NCBI GenBank assembly: GCA_033807695.1
Contig: CM066304.1
Span: 4,092,001-4,156,000 of the forward strand
Length of the DNA stretch: 64,000 nt
Direction of reading: 5' to 3'
Source of the DNA: Daedaleopsis sinensis
Taxonomy: Eukaryota; Basidiomycota; Agaricomycetes; Polyporales; Polyporaceae
Shown here: positions 19,830 to 32,229 of the stretch, one piece after another
Layout: each line of letters begins with the position of its first letter
Position numbering within the stretch: the first letter of the stretch is position 1
Notes under the pieces: generated by a model
What the model was told of the DNA's origin: nothing
Databases searched by the model: none
Seen by the model: only the letters and a program-made list of their open reading frames with translations
Translations under genes and position numbers: made by a program

Positions 19830-20393
19830 TATTCGAGAAGACGAGACGGGGCCGGAGGTGAGGGAGAGAGGAGAAGGGGGGAGAGTTGAAAAGAGGTGGA
19901 CCTCAAGCAGGTCTCGGTTTGATCACTGCGGCTAAGGCCAAGCCTCCCAAGCCATCTCCGCGTGATCCTTGTTCCCTTATCGGGTGCTTTACGCCGCGTG
20001 CGCCTCAAGGTCCTCGGCTTCAAGGGCAAGGGCAGGCTGGGAGCCCGGGACTGGGTTAACCATCGAGGAACATTGACCCTGAAGGACGTATGAGGTTGTC
20101 GTAGTATACTGTATTACTTTGTACTGCGCTCCTACGTAGGCGCGCAGGGAGCAGCGCTCGGCCTTACATTTGGACCCACAAACTGGCGTGCGAATCCCGA
20201 CTTACCGAGGCCTTTCCTCCACCACCACCTTCTCGAGTAAGTAACCGCTCGCCATATGTTATTCTAAGGCCGACGCGCTCACCGCTTTCTCTCTCTAGCA
20301 ACTTTCCAGCACGGAAAGAGCACCGGCGAGCTCGCCTCGAGTCAGCGGAGTAACATAACTTACCCAGAACGGTTAATTAAGCCGCGGCGTCTG

Positions 20394-21538
20394 ATGCCAG
20401 CAGCTACCTTCAGAACCGCGTCGCTCACGCGCTGGACAGGCCCACGCGCACCCTCCAGGTCACCGTGTGGCTCGGGGTCATCGACGAGCTTGCTGGCGAA
20501 ATGCACGGCGGACATGCGTCCCCGCCCATGTTCTTGGGCGTCGCGACGCTTCATGTCGCGCAAGAGCGAGCCCAGTGCTGTATTCGCGGATGCCAAGTTC
20601 GCTGAGTTCCTCGCCGCGGCGGCGAATGCGAGCCAGCTGCCCACCCTCCATGGTCGTCCCGAGGTCAGTCGTCCTTGTGATAGCAAGTATGCTCTACTTA
20701 CATTGTGACATTGGCAGATAATCGTGACCGGTACGCCCTCAGTCAAATCGATGGCAAATGTCGCCATCCAACATGTAACTGACTTAGAAATTTCAGGACG
20801 GGCCAACGTCGGAAAGTCCTCCCTCCTCAACGCTGTCCTCGGCAGGCGCGACCTTTTACATACTAGCAAAAAGCCTGTACGTGTTGTGTCCGGTTCACGC
20901 TAAGCAGACGTAGCCGGGGCCTCGCTGACTTCTTGCGCACCATACCGTGTCCAGGGCCGGACACAGACCCTCAACTTCTACCGTGTCGGCCCTCCCCCGG
21001 GCCACCTCGTCCTCGTTGACGCACCCGGCTACGGCGCACGCGGCCGCCCCGAGTGGGGTGCACTCTTCGAGCACTACCTGCGCACCCGCCGCGAGTGCGT
21101 GCCCGCTCACCCGTCCGAATGTGTCAATGCCATACTGACCCCCACCCATTCCCGTCCCTTCGTATCCCGCCCCCTCCCTACAGACTTCGCCGCGTCTTCC
21201 TCCTCATCAACGCCGCACACGGGCTGAACCCCGCAGACGCGCAGATGCTCGGCGCGCTCGACGCGCAGCTGCAGGCCGTCGCCGGCTCCGGCACCGCCTG
21301 GACGCTCCAGGCCATCATCACGAAGGCGGACACGGCGACGGACCCCGCGACGGACGCGCGCATCGCGGCGGAGGTCTTCGAGCACGCGCCGACGTGCCTC
21401 CCGCCGCTCGTCACGTCCGTGCGTGCGCACCCGCACTTCGGCGTCGACGCGGTGCGCGCGAGCATCGTCGAGGCGTGTGCGCTCGGGCGCGCGGACACAC
21501 GCGTGTACCGTCCCGACACTGGCGGTGATCGACCGTGA
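20394..21538 (+). CDS. EngB/YihA-type GTPase, probably mitochondrial (Mrx8-like)
   Basis: Five exons, 20394-20663, 20718-20730, 20797-20876, 20955-21094 and 21184-21538, give 285 residues. The N-terminal 60 residues are rich in Arg, Ser and Ala and poor in acidic residues, as in a mitochondrial presequence. SAVFADAKFAEFL precedes the GTPase core: G1 GRANVGKSS (residues 95-103), switch I GRTQTLNFY, G3 DAPGYGARG, G4 ITKAD, and a TSVRA-like G5. EngB proteins help assemble the large ribosomal subunit; the fungal form acts on mitoribosomes. Exon 2 is only 13 nt, so automated predictors may miss it. The ATG at 20394 is the first that precedes the presequence in frame; the frame stays open further upstream. 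Confidence 0.88.
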
Positions 21539-21826
21539 GGCCGGAGGCCTTGAGCGCAGTGACTGTATACATACCAGCGAATCGGACATCGTACGCATAG
21601 CGCCAGCGAGCAACTGCATTCTGACTTTTGCGGATAAGAACTATGAGGACGTGCGAGCGCTCTCAGTCACCCCCCACAACATCGCACTCTTCGCGAGGGA
21701 GGTATGAGAAAGGGTATTGTTATTTACCCAATAAACAGGACAGCAGTGTGACCCCAAGCGTAGACAGAGAAGAATCAACGACGATGTCTGCACACCGACG
21801 GACAGGTATGTGTCACTCCTACTCGT

Positions 21827-24800
21827 TCAATGGTCTTCATGGAAACCGCCCATAGCGCGGACGGCTTCCGCAAGCCGCTTGTACTCCCTCAGCAGCTCGC
21901 CCACCTCGGACACCTTGATGTCGTCCTCAGTGCAGCTCAGGAAGCGTGCGTTCGGGGGCGATATCCGGATCGCAATCGGCGATTGCGGGCGGGACGACGT
22001 CGGGGATTCAGGAGGCCTTGGGGCGGCGTGTGGCGGGACAAGGAGAGACGACCGACGTGAAGCGGGAGGAGAGACCTGCGACGGTCGGTCAGTCAAACTG
22101 CAGATACTGAGATGAAAGGGACGACGATCACCTTGGGAGCGTCGGTTGCGGCGTTCTGGGACAGCCTGGAGAGGCCGGAGACACTTGCGAGGCGGTCTGC
22201 AAGACTCTTTCTCCCGCTCGTCGTCTTCCGCTTGCGCGCCTTGCGGCTCCGCTGGCTCATCATGCTCTCGAAGCTGCGTATGCTGCGCGTGTCGTGCTCC
22301 TCGGCCTCCTCGTCATCATCGTCCTCGTCCTCGCTCTCCTCGCTCTCCTCCTCCTCCGACTGCTCCTCGGGCCGCATCGAGCGGCTCGAGCCCGGGCGCG
22401 ACGGCACCTCCGTCATCTGCTGCCCGGACTCCTCCGGCTGCGCCGCCTTCAAGCGCCCCGGGAGCGACGCCGCGATGCTCGCGATGGAGAAGTTCGTGTC
22501 CCGCCGGAGGAGGCCGAACCGGGGATGGCTGATGTTCCACGGTGCCGCGCTCTGGTCCGCGTCGATGGGCGGGGTCGGCACTTCTTGCGCGCCGGACGCT
22601 TGCCCGGGGAGGAGCGCGCGGAGGACGCCGAAGGACGTGTCGACGACGCCCGTGAGCACCTTGTTGGCGGAGCCTGCGAGCGAGTCCACCTGCTGCTCCA
22701 CGCGGCCGCGCAGGCTTGATTGAGGGATGCGTGGCGAGCCGGACTCGGACCCTGGCCGAGAGATAGGGATGGGCGTGAGTTCTGCAGTGCTGGAGGCGGC
22801 AGACATTAGCGTGGGTCATGAGAAGGCGAGAAGAGCAGTAAAGAAGAGGGAAGCTCGCAGACGCTGTCTCGCACACAGCTTGTGCGCGTGGCCATGAACA
22901 CAGAACCAGGCCACATAGTGAAGAGATAGGCGCTACAGGGCGCACATACCCGCAATCGCCGAAGGCGGGGAGAGACATACCTGATCACCATCTTTTCGCT
23001 CTCTCCAAGGCCCAGGGCAGCGAGGTCGACGTTCTCCAGGAACTCTGCGACGGCCATGAGGTTTATGAGGCAGTAGCCTTCTTCCCCGCCAGCAGCGCGT
23101 TCCCGCCGGAAGCGCTGGGTAAAGAGGAGGTGGGATACCAGATGTGGAGGATTGGCCTTCACTACAGCGAAGATCATCAACGGGAGGATGATGTCTCCTG
23201 ATACAGGAGTCGCGGTCGGCGCCGGTGATGCAGAAGCAGACGAGGGTTCTGGAGGAGGCGATACTGTGAGGATAGGAGAGCTGGAAGAAGCCCTGGTAGA
23301 CTCGGATGTTCCAGAGGCATCATCTGGAGTGAGGAGCGCCGCGTTCTCCGTTGTTCGTTCTGAGAAGGGCGTGTCGCTGATAGGGGAAACTATCACGGCG
23401 GGTGGAGGAGATACGCTTCTGTCTAGCTCGTCATCGTCATCATGCACGGATTTCCTGAACGAGCTGGCGACCGGAGTCTTTTCCTCGAGAATCTGGTCTT
23501 CGGCCTTCAATCGTAGGGGTGGCAACTTCGACAGACCATCTATTGGTATAGCTTAAAACATGCTTGATAAGGCAGAGATCGAGGCACTAGACTCACCGAC
23601 GAGAATTTTGTGCACAGAAACAAGAGTGGCCGCCTTGTCTGCTGGTGAGCGGCAAACAGAGTCCAATTGCATGAGGGCTACAGCCGGTTGCGACGAGTTG
23701 AGTCTATGTGAGCAAGCGGGAAGAGAGAAACGCACCTTGTCCACAAGCCTTGATCAAGGACTCGACTTGTCGTCCGGCCGCACCTACCTCCACACCAAGA
23801 TGTCCAAGCCCCAGATCTAGTAGGTTGACCGCCGCGATCCGACTAGATAGCGCCTCGTCGTGTGATGCGTCGTCGGTACCAGGGGGGAGGAATAGCCTGG
23901 TATCTGGGTGAGCACGCAAGCTACCACCTTACCAAAGGATTAACGTACCTGTCATAGTAGAGAGAGCACACCGTCTTCTCCACTGCGTCCATGACATGCC
24001 GCACATGTACCCACTGTGGACTATCCTCCTCATCGTCATACTCACCCTGATCGGCTTCTTTCTCCTCCTCCTCCTTATCCTTCTCGCTTTCGCCCTCGCT
24101 GCCACTGCTCGTCTTCCCATTCCGGCCCCATCTCCTCCCATGTCTCTCCTTCGCCGTGTCCTCCTTCCAGCGCTTGGCAACCTCCTCCTCAAGCTCTGCC
24201 CAGAACTCCTGCAGCCGCCGCGCGACCTCCTCGATGCCCCCGCCCTCCACGACGTCCGCCAGCTCCGCGGCGACCTCCCAGCTCGAGCCCTCCGACCCCG
24301 CGGCCCCCCGGCCGCGCACAGACCCCGCCCCAGCCCCGAGCCCGCTCACACGCCGCCGTCCGTCCGCCACCGCCGCCGGCTGGGCTCTCCCATACACGAC
24401 AGGCCCAAGCCACTGCGTGCGCTCCGCGACTTTCTCGCGCACCCACACAGGGACGCCCTCGCTCGCGAGCACCTCCTCGAGCTCGCTGCCCACCCCCGCC
24501 ACGAGTCCGCCCAGCACCAGCCCGCGCTGGATCCGGCCGGAGATCACGTACGCGGGCGCGTCGTATGCGGGCGCGTGCTCCACCCCCATTATCGACGCGG
24601 GCGGGGACACCGCGGTGCCCGAGCCGGGCGACGAGGACAGCACCGGGTCCGCGAGGGCGGGGGCGGGGGCGGGCAGCGACGCCGTCGAGATCGTCGGGCT
24701 CGCGGGTGGGGTGGGCGAGCTTGCGCTCGCGCGCCCGAACAGGTGGGCGAACGGGTTCGAGAGCCGCGTGCCGCTTGCGCTCCCCGTGGACGCGGGGAGG

Positions 24801-25808
24801 GTCTGCCGCGTGCCTGGGCGTGGCGGTAGCGGAGGCCCTTTCACTGGCGTGGGCCGCGGAGGGAGCGGCAGACTGCTGGTATGTGTCTGGACTGTGAAGG
24901 TAGGGTACGACGGTGCGCTTCGCGAGTGCTGGCGAGTGTGCCCTTCGGCGGCCGGCGGAGGAGATATCGAAAGATGTCTAGGGAGAGGGGCGAGCGAATT
25001 GTATGCGGACGCCCGCGTTGAGGGTGTTAGCAGGGCTTGGAATGGCTTTGATGTTGGTGATAGAGTCGAGCGGAAGGTCAGGATGTGGCTGAGCGACAGT
25101 TAGTAGGACATCCAGATGAGATGGCTTTCTGACGCACTCAGTAATGTAACCCCGTAGACCCGACAGAGTAGTCACACTCGTCGTCTTCGAGCCTGCACCA
25201 CCGTCACAAAACGCGATGTGGTCTTTGATGAACTCGGCATTCACTACGACGCTGGACGGATGCGGATCTCGTGGTAGGAGCAGCGTAGCCTGTCCCGCGG
25301 TCGGTTCGAGTCAAGAACGAACTAGACAGCGTGTACTCACCTTTCCCTCGGTCACTGCATTCCACACGTCATTCCACTCCGCCGTCCGCTCCCCCTCCAA
25401 CGCGAACTTCTCGAGCATCACCCATCCCGTACTCGCTGCGTCCAACCCTGCCTTCTGCGCCGCCGCCTTCAGGTGCATCAGCTGTAATCGGTTCGCCGCA
25501 TCGCGGTCCGGCGGTGTAGGGTGTGCGGTCGTGCCTGTCGCAGTCGTCGTCGTCGCCGGCGAAGGTGCACCGCGGTGTCTAGGAGTATACGGGACATAGC
25601 GCGGCGCTTGTAACGAAGAGGGTGTATCAGCTGTGCTCGGCGTAGAGACGGCCGGTGTCGGGGACGAGCTGGCGGGAAACAAGGACGAGCCTGGAGGCGG
25701 GGTGAGAAGAGGATGTGTGGTAAGACTTTCGTGTGATGAGGTCCGCTGCAGGGTGGGACCGGAGCGTCCTATGGATCCGGATGGGAATAGGCTTTCGCGT
25801 CGTGCCAT
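21827..25808 (-). CDS. VPS9-domain Rab5-type guanine nucleotide exchange factor
   Basis: Eight exons (25808-25341, 25289-25138, 25088-23949, 23896-23736, 23677-23597, 23539-22981, 22789-22132, 22075-21827) give 1155 residues. The N-terminus is Ser/Pro-rich, then a conserved segment has EFIKDHIAFCDGG and VTTLSGLRGYIT. The VPS9 domain runs from about residue 570 to 850: YYDRLFLPPGTDD, DEALSSRIAAVNLLDLGLGHL, then IILPLMIFAVVKANPPHLVS and CLINLMAVAEFLENV. A Ser/Pro-rich insert of roughly 100 residues (coded by 23490-23200) splits the domain. The tail is acidic (EEEESEESEDEDDDDEE) and ends KVSEVGELLREYKRLAEAVR. VPS9 proteins activate Rab5/Vps21 on endosomes. The intron at 22980-22790 is 191 bp. 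It converges with EngB, with about 290 bp between stops. Confidence 0.88.
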
Positions 25809-28261
25809 CGTGCTCGTCTGGGTTATCCGGATACGTCGGATGTCGTCGTTTCCGACGTGCGATCTGTGGTAATACCAGTCAATCCAAGAACTCTGTTGTA
25901 CGCGAACGGTTCCACATGCAAGTATGAGAGAACACTGCGACTTGAGTCGAACATACCCTGAGTCGACATGCACAACCACGCTGTCCTCCTCGAGACTCAC
26001 AACATATCCACAACGCACATTCTGAGCATGTGTTTTGCAGAATCAACATTCTGGCCATCCAAACGGATTCATGCGCCTACAGCACTACCCGTCCGAGTAT
26101 CGTACCACAACAGCATCGGAAGAACCGCGAGCAGTAACGGCACTGCTTCTAGAGACCGTACAGCAACAGCACTCGAGAACGGAGCCAGAACATATGCGAG
26201 ATGCGAGGATACGCTGGTCGAAGGGGGACTTACTTATTCCCAAGCTCTCAGCACCCCGGAATATCGTCTCGCCACCGCTCGGATTTGGCTAGAGCCGTGA
26301 TATCCTGCTCCGTCGCGTCTAGATGGTCGTAGTCGTGGTCTAGTACTTGATGTTATATACGGTATCAGCCCTCGCGATGGTTGTGGCAAGAGCCTCACGC
26401 AGGATCCAGATGCTGGAACGGTCAAGCTTATAGTTAAGCCTAGGTATAGATTGATTTGAGCCAGGTGGTCAGAGCGTTCAAAGGCAATGCAATGAGAAGC
26501 AGTTGGACGAGCTTAGACAAACGGAGGGAGATGACTGTCAGGGACAAGCAGATTAGATCTCCATCTGGTGCGGTGCAGAATAGCGCTAGGCGGGCGTCGG
26601 TGGGCGCGGGAACAAATGGTGGGCGCATCAATCTCACACACCGATCAATTGAACTTTGTGTAATCAAGTACTTAGATACTACATACATATGCATACATGG
26701 TTATGTGACAGTAAGTCTGAGTAACATAGAATCCAACGCGGCGCACTTAAAAAGCCCTCACTCAAAGTATCGGTCGATGATGACCATGAGTAGCTAGCTC
26801 AAGCGAAGGGCGCCGCATGTCTCCGCCGATTTCGGACTCGGACTCCTCCTCCTGTGGCTTCCGTAGTCTGGCGTCAGACCCCGCGCCAGAAAGATGCGAA
26901 AGTTCTAGCTAACCATAAGCCACGCTTCCATGCTAAGCTTGCGTTGTTCGGGGCAGCTAAGTACGCACACTAGCAGCAGACTTCCGATCCTGAGCGCATG
27001 GAAAGCGTCTCAGGAATGGAGTCGTGGACTCTCCGTGACGGGTCGGCGGGTGGGTACTCAATTTTATACTTTCATCCTCGAGGACGGGACGGGCAGACTA
27101 GCAGCACTAAATATTAGTCCTGAAACACCGATGTCTTTTTCTGCAGTCGCCCGGTGAGTGCGCAAGCACATAGTAGAACATCTTACTGACCTACCTTGTG
27201 ACAATTGCAATCATCAGACGGCTGATCATAGCACGACAAATGAACGGTGGAGGATCCCCAAGAGGCCAAGAGCCGTCATGGGCGCGCCGCAGACCGCCTG
27301 CTGTCAGAAGGGAGTAGCAACAAATGCAGCATCAAAACGCAGCGACGCACCTCCGACTTTTGCTGTTGCGACTCCGACTTGGAGTCGTCCTCCTCAGACT
27401 CGTCTCACAAATAGCAATCATGCAGTCCAAGCCACTTAGCACCTCCGTGGGCAGCCGTTGATCTCCGTCAATATCGTTCAACGTGTACCCTGGCCTCAGG
27501 CCGCAGGCCTCAGGGTTGACTACTACATATCACCGTTGCCGATGGCGCCACGGTGCCGGTCGGCCGCGAGCCCGAGCCCGAGCCCGCCTCCGACTCCGAG
27601 TCGCGAGTCGCGTGGAGTTCGGACTAGCGGCGTAGCAGCATGCAGCATGCTCCGAAGGCGGCGGGATGTCCGGCCTGAACGGGGCGGCGACTCGAGCGCA
27701 CGCACGCCGCCATCATGTGCATGTGAACAGTGAGGGTAGCCTGAGTGTCACGGTACGCAGCGGCGCGTCACTGGCAGGGAAGTCCACGTTGACCTTGAAG
27801 CGAGGACCCACCACGATGACTCCACGTGTGCATGCGCAGTGTGTAGCATCATCCGACGCCAATCCCAGGCTCCAGCTGCGAAGCAAGCAAGCAAGCGCGT
27901 CGCGATCGGTTCGCCGCCGACAGGCGTGTGCGCGCGCGGGGCGGACGCCCTCCGAGTCCGGGCGTCCGAGTCGGGGCACGTCACCGGGAGACCGAATGTC
28001 CGAAGGAGCGCGGAGCGCACGACTAGCTAGCGTTGTGGCACGAGCCTTGCTAGGGTCGTCGTGGCGAGCCTTGCGGTTGCGAGGTCGGGCTAGGGGCGCG
28101 TCGCCGCCAGTACTTGTCGGCGCGCTGCGGAAGGGGTGCGAGGGCGCGCAGGAGTACGTGCGCTGTAGCGTGATTGGTCAGTGCTGACTGTTAGCTGGTG
28201 AGGAGCCGCGCGCGCGATACTTACCTCCTCTTGGATCCACGCCGGCTCGGAGCACACGACG
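25809..28261. other. Gene-poor region, left part
   Basis: About 2.4 kb upstream of the VPS9 gene without a supported gene. Short ORFs at 26930-27157 and 27458-27733 lack splice context or similarity. CCGAGTC/GACTCCGA motifs cluster at 27340-27610 and 27945-27980. Confidence 0.5.
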
Positions 28262-30190
28262 AGCTCGAGGGTATTGCTGTGGTTTGGATGTCGTTCTCGG
28301 CTCGGAGTACTGATCAGGGACAGAATACGATTCCGAAGCCGGGTGAGACTTGGTCTGCTCGGGGAACACCGAACGTGTCTCGACTTACTAGAATCCGCGT
28401 GCGCATGAGCAGGACTGGGAGGACGAGTTCGACGGGCACGGACGAGGGCGAGACCGCATCTCGTGCTATCTCTCTGGAGGACTAGGTGGAGCCTGGAGTA
28501 CGTCGAGCGAGTGTAGGCGAGTGTATCATGTATGCACAACGTGATAGAACGTGATCAGCTGGTGATGAGAGACTCGCACCGTCCTGGCCCGCCTCGTAAC
28601 TTCGGCTCCGTCGAGACTGGCCATGGGCTTGCAGAGGCTGCCGTAACATCATGAACTGATCGTGGAGAAGTGAATCTGAAGCTTCACCTATACATACATA
28701 CGAGATGTCTTGATACACGCCGCAGCGCGTCTCGAGTACTTATGTTGGGGAGCAGCGTACCGACGATTCGATCGAGGCTGCCATGGCGTGTTAATGGCGT
28801 GCTCCCTGCGTGCTCCAGAACGATGAAAGAATGGTGCTCACAGGACGTGCTCACATCCCGTAGAAAGTACGTACGTACCGTGCCCGATAAGGAAGGCGTC
28901 GTAGCTAAGAATGATAACCATCTTGTCACTGTCGTACGCAGTACAGGCATGGGGTTGTCACGAACGTTTCACTCTGCATTCGCGCTTAAGCTTGCCGCCG
29001 TCGGGCACCGCGGCTGCTCGAAGCCGTGACATCAAGTCCAGACGCGAGCGCGAGGAGGACCATCCGCGCGAGTTGTGCGCGACGCACAATTTTAGCCTTG
29101 CCATCCGAGCGGACGAGTGCGGAAGTCACGGCGTGCACAACTAGGGTATCGCTGTGGTCTGTGGTCTGTATTTTTTTGAATAGTGATCAGGGACCTTGAT
29201 GAAGCTCAGTCTGCTGGGGAGAGTTACCATGAGCCATGTGCACATGAGCAGCTGCAAAAGGACTCGGACGACTCGGACGAGCACGGAAAGCTCTTAGCTC
29301 AGTCTGCTGGGGGCTGGGGGAAATTACCATAAGCCGTGTGCACATGAGCAAAAGGACGACGGGCACGGACGAAGATGAGACCCCGTAATCGTATCGTGAT
29401 ATCTCTCTGGGGAGATGGTGGAGTAGGTACCGGTTACGCGAATGTTTGCATTCGACATGTATACACCACTGGCAGCCTGAGGCTGAATGTCTGGTACCTG
29501 TGATCAGCTGGTCTCCATGGTAACAGTGGTGGAGATAGTCCTAAGTCAGACCTGCAGAGGCTGCCATAATACGATCAATGAATGTCAATCGATCGTGGAG
29601 GAGAGCTCAAACGCTCACCTATGCGAGATGTCTTGATGCCCGCGGCGCGTCGAGCAGCTGCAGCTTGCTCACGATGCGATCGAGGCTGCTGTAGCGCCGC
29701 AGTGATCTACAGGGGATGAGTGATGGTGGAGGTGCGTCGCTGCTCGCATCCCGCGAGTACGTACGCGCGGTACCTACCGTCCTCTCAATGTTCATCAAGT
29801 CTTCGAGCTCAAGTTCTCGCCTATTGCTGAGTGGTACCACATCGAGTGCCTGGTAAGGAAGGTGAGTACTGAGTACTGAGCAACGGTGGCACTGGCATCT
29901 GAGCTCTGTCAGTGTAGAGGGGTTCAAGCTGCCAGTGGTTCAAGTTGTGTACGTAGTCCCGTCGGTTAGGGCGCGTCTCAAAAAGGCAACGAGACAAGAC
30001 AGCGAGAAAGACGGACGCGTACCGTAGCCGACTTTCAATGGTGTACATACTTACCATCGAGTCCAGCATCCAGATTCCAAAGATTGAACCGGTGCTACAC
30101 GCGAGCGAGTGGGGCCGTCCGGCTAGATGCGCGACTTGTGCGTACGCGTGACGCACACAATGCACATGCAATCCCATCCGAGCGAGCGAG
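28262..30190. repeat. Degenerate tandem segmental duplication, unit about 0.9 kb
   Basis: Unit A runs from about 28262 to 29140 and unit B from about 29141 to 30190. Landmarks recur in the same order: GGGTATYGCTGTGGT (28268, 29144), GATCAGGGA (28312, 29185), GACGGGCACGGACGA (28430, 29358), ATCTCTCTGG, GTGATCAGCTGG (28550, 29499), TGCAGAGGCTGCC, GAGATGTCTTGAT, and CCATCCGAGCG near the ends. Unit B has an extra internal repeat of about 90 bp (AGCTCAGTCTGCTGGGG at 29203 and 29296). The copies are much diverged. On the minus strand both contain a short SLDRIV coding-like stretch, so each unit may hold relics of one exon, but I cannot build a gene. Confidence 0.65.
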
Positions 30191-32229
30191 TGATTCCGCC
30201 TGCTTGACTCGTTATAGTATGCGGGTACCGGCTCAAGATCAAGGAAAGGGCTCTGGCAGGCTCTGGCGCATGGCCCGCGCAGAGGACAGCAAGTCGGTCG
30301 TACTTGGACAGGGCACTGCATGGCAGTAGTAGAATGTGACAAGCCCCGCCCTCCGAGCCCTCCGAGGATTTGACATGCCTAGTACTAGTAGTACCTGCAG
30401 GCTACAGCAGCTGATAAGTACGAGTACGAGACTGTGACTGGGGCTCCCTGTGACGCGTACGAACCTGTGTCTTTACGTGACTCGCCAACTACGCATTGGT
30501 GTCCTAGATCGTCGTCATTACGCGTATACGGAGAGTCCGGTGGATGTTTGGTCAACACTGAGTCATCCTCAGTCATGCCTTCGAGCGCGTCGTGCGCCGC
30601 GTAACAACCCAACGGCAACGGCTTGAGCTCGAGCGCTGAGCGCTGAGCGCGGGGTGCGCGAGGGTACGCGTCGCCCAGGCTGGAAGGTATGTCATATCCT
30701 GTCATATCCCCGCGCTGGGACACGCCAGTCAGCGTAAGGTAAGTATTTGAAAACGCGCATGGCTATGAAGCACCGAAAACATACCGCCTGGGAGTCGGGA
30801 GCCAGTGTGAGAACCCCCGGTGAATTCGCGGCCCACTGGCATGTCACTAGTACTCTCTAGTACTCTATAGTACTGCGACTCTGCCCTAGGCTAAGTCAGG
30901 GCCAAGTAAGTATTGGTATCGGGCCGCTGCCGCGGATGCTGGCTACTAGGCAACGCGTGCAGTTGCTCGACCTGCCAGCTGCGCCGGCACTAGTACGAAG
31001 AGCGACGATAAGTGGTATACCTGAGCCTCAGTGCTGCCTGCGCTCGGGGACGGGCGCAGCTCCGGATCGGGCAGCTTGGAGGGTCGGAGGGAGGGTCGGG
31101 CAGAGGACCGGGGGCGGAGAATCGGGAGAATAGCTCCGGGCCCGGGCCCGGGCGCGCGGCGTTCGAACTAAGAACTTCGCAGGAACGTCCGTTTCATTAA
31201 ACCATCTGGCGAAGCGTACGCGTGGTTGGCCATATCCGGATAGACTGCTAGTGCTACTCGCCGTCCGAACTCCCAACTAGCTAGTAGTGCGGGGAACTCG
31301 GAGACGGCGGGCGGGCGGGCGGGCGCGGGGACTGCTGGGATCATGATGGTCTGATGCTGCCTCAGGTTGCTCTTGCTCTTGGGAGGGGATGCGCTTGGGA
31401 CGGGACTGCTGGGCTGTCTCACGTCCGGATAGTGGATAGCGAGCCAGGTGTGTGTGGCCGGAGAAGTCGAGAAGGTGGAGGAGGAGACTGGGCAGGCGTG
31501 ACTCGATAGGAGACCCGTTCTGGTCGAGCGGGCGCAGAACGGGCGAGGGTTCGGACACATGGCGTCCTCAGGGACGTGAGGACGGATGGGGCAGCTCGGA
31601 GAACCAGCTCGGACGACCGAGCGGCGAGTGGGCGGCGGACGGAGTGGACGGGCGCGAAGTGCGTGCCGAGCTCAGTCGGTGACGGGGTGGCGGTCGGACA
31701 TCTCAGATAAGCTGGCCTCCCTCTCGCGAAGGCTTCGAGAAGTGCGCAGGCGGGTGGAATCCAGTCAGGTTTGACACACGCCGTGTGCAATGCCCGACGA
31801 CCGACCGTACGTGGCCCACCGAGCCCCCAGCTGCCCTCCCCCGTCCTCCCATAGCTGCCGGCGATTGTCAAAGTCGCGCTGGTAGGCGGCGAACGGGAGG
31901 CTAGCGTGAAACGGATCGACGATGGATGAGCGCAGAGGGCCATGTGGGGGTGACAGAATCCGGTGCCCTGGAGGATTAGCTAATCACGCGAAGATGCGTT
32001 GTGGCGAGGGACGCCGGCGGCAACGGGACCGGGCGACTATATGAGTACGTCTCGTCCGAACCGGCGCTCGAAGACCCTGGTCCCGTTCGCGACGGACTGC
32101 CTGCTCTCCTTAGTTCACATTCCACCGCACCGGCCTCCTTCTTTTATAACCGCGCCCTTCAAAGTCCCATCCCCGGACTCCCCCTCCTCCCCATCTCCCA
32201 TCCTCTGCAGCCCCCCCGACATCCCACCG
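30191..32229. other. Gene-poor region, right part, with promoter of the next gene
   Basis: No supported gene. AGTACT palindromes cluster at 30380-30875. Several minus-strand ORFs in 31168-31943 are Arg/Pro/Ser-rich shadows of GC-rich DNA. The last 150 bp before 32230 are C/T-rich, common for basidiomycete promoters and 5' leaders. Confidence 0.5.

Noticed and set aside
20160..20215. Possible tRNA (GCGAATCCC resembling a B box)
   Set aside because: No matching A box, no acceptor-stem pairing and no cloverleaf could be drawn.
23996..25103. Long plus-strand Pro/Arg-rich ORFs opposite VPS9 exon 3
   Set aside because: They arise from GC-rich antisense; the minus strand carries the spliced VPS9 frame.
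25300..25315. GGTTCGAGTC as a tRNA B box
   Set aside because: It lies in intron 1 of the VPS9 gene without an A box or stem.
31168..31943. Minus-strand ORFs of 93-174 codons upstream of the 32.2-kb gene
   Set aside because: Low-complexity Arg/Pro/Ser composition, several overlapping frames open at once, no splice continuity.
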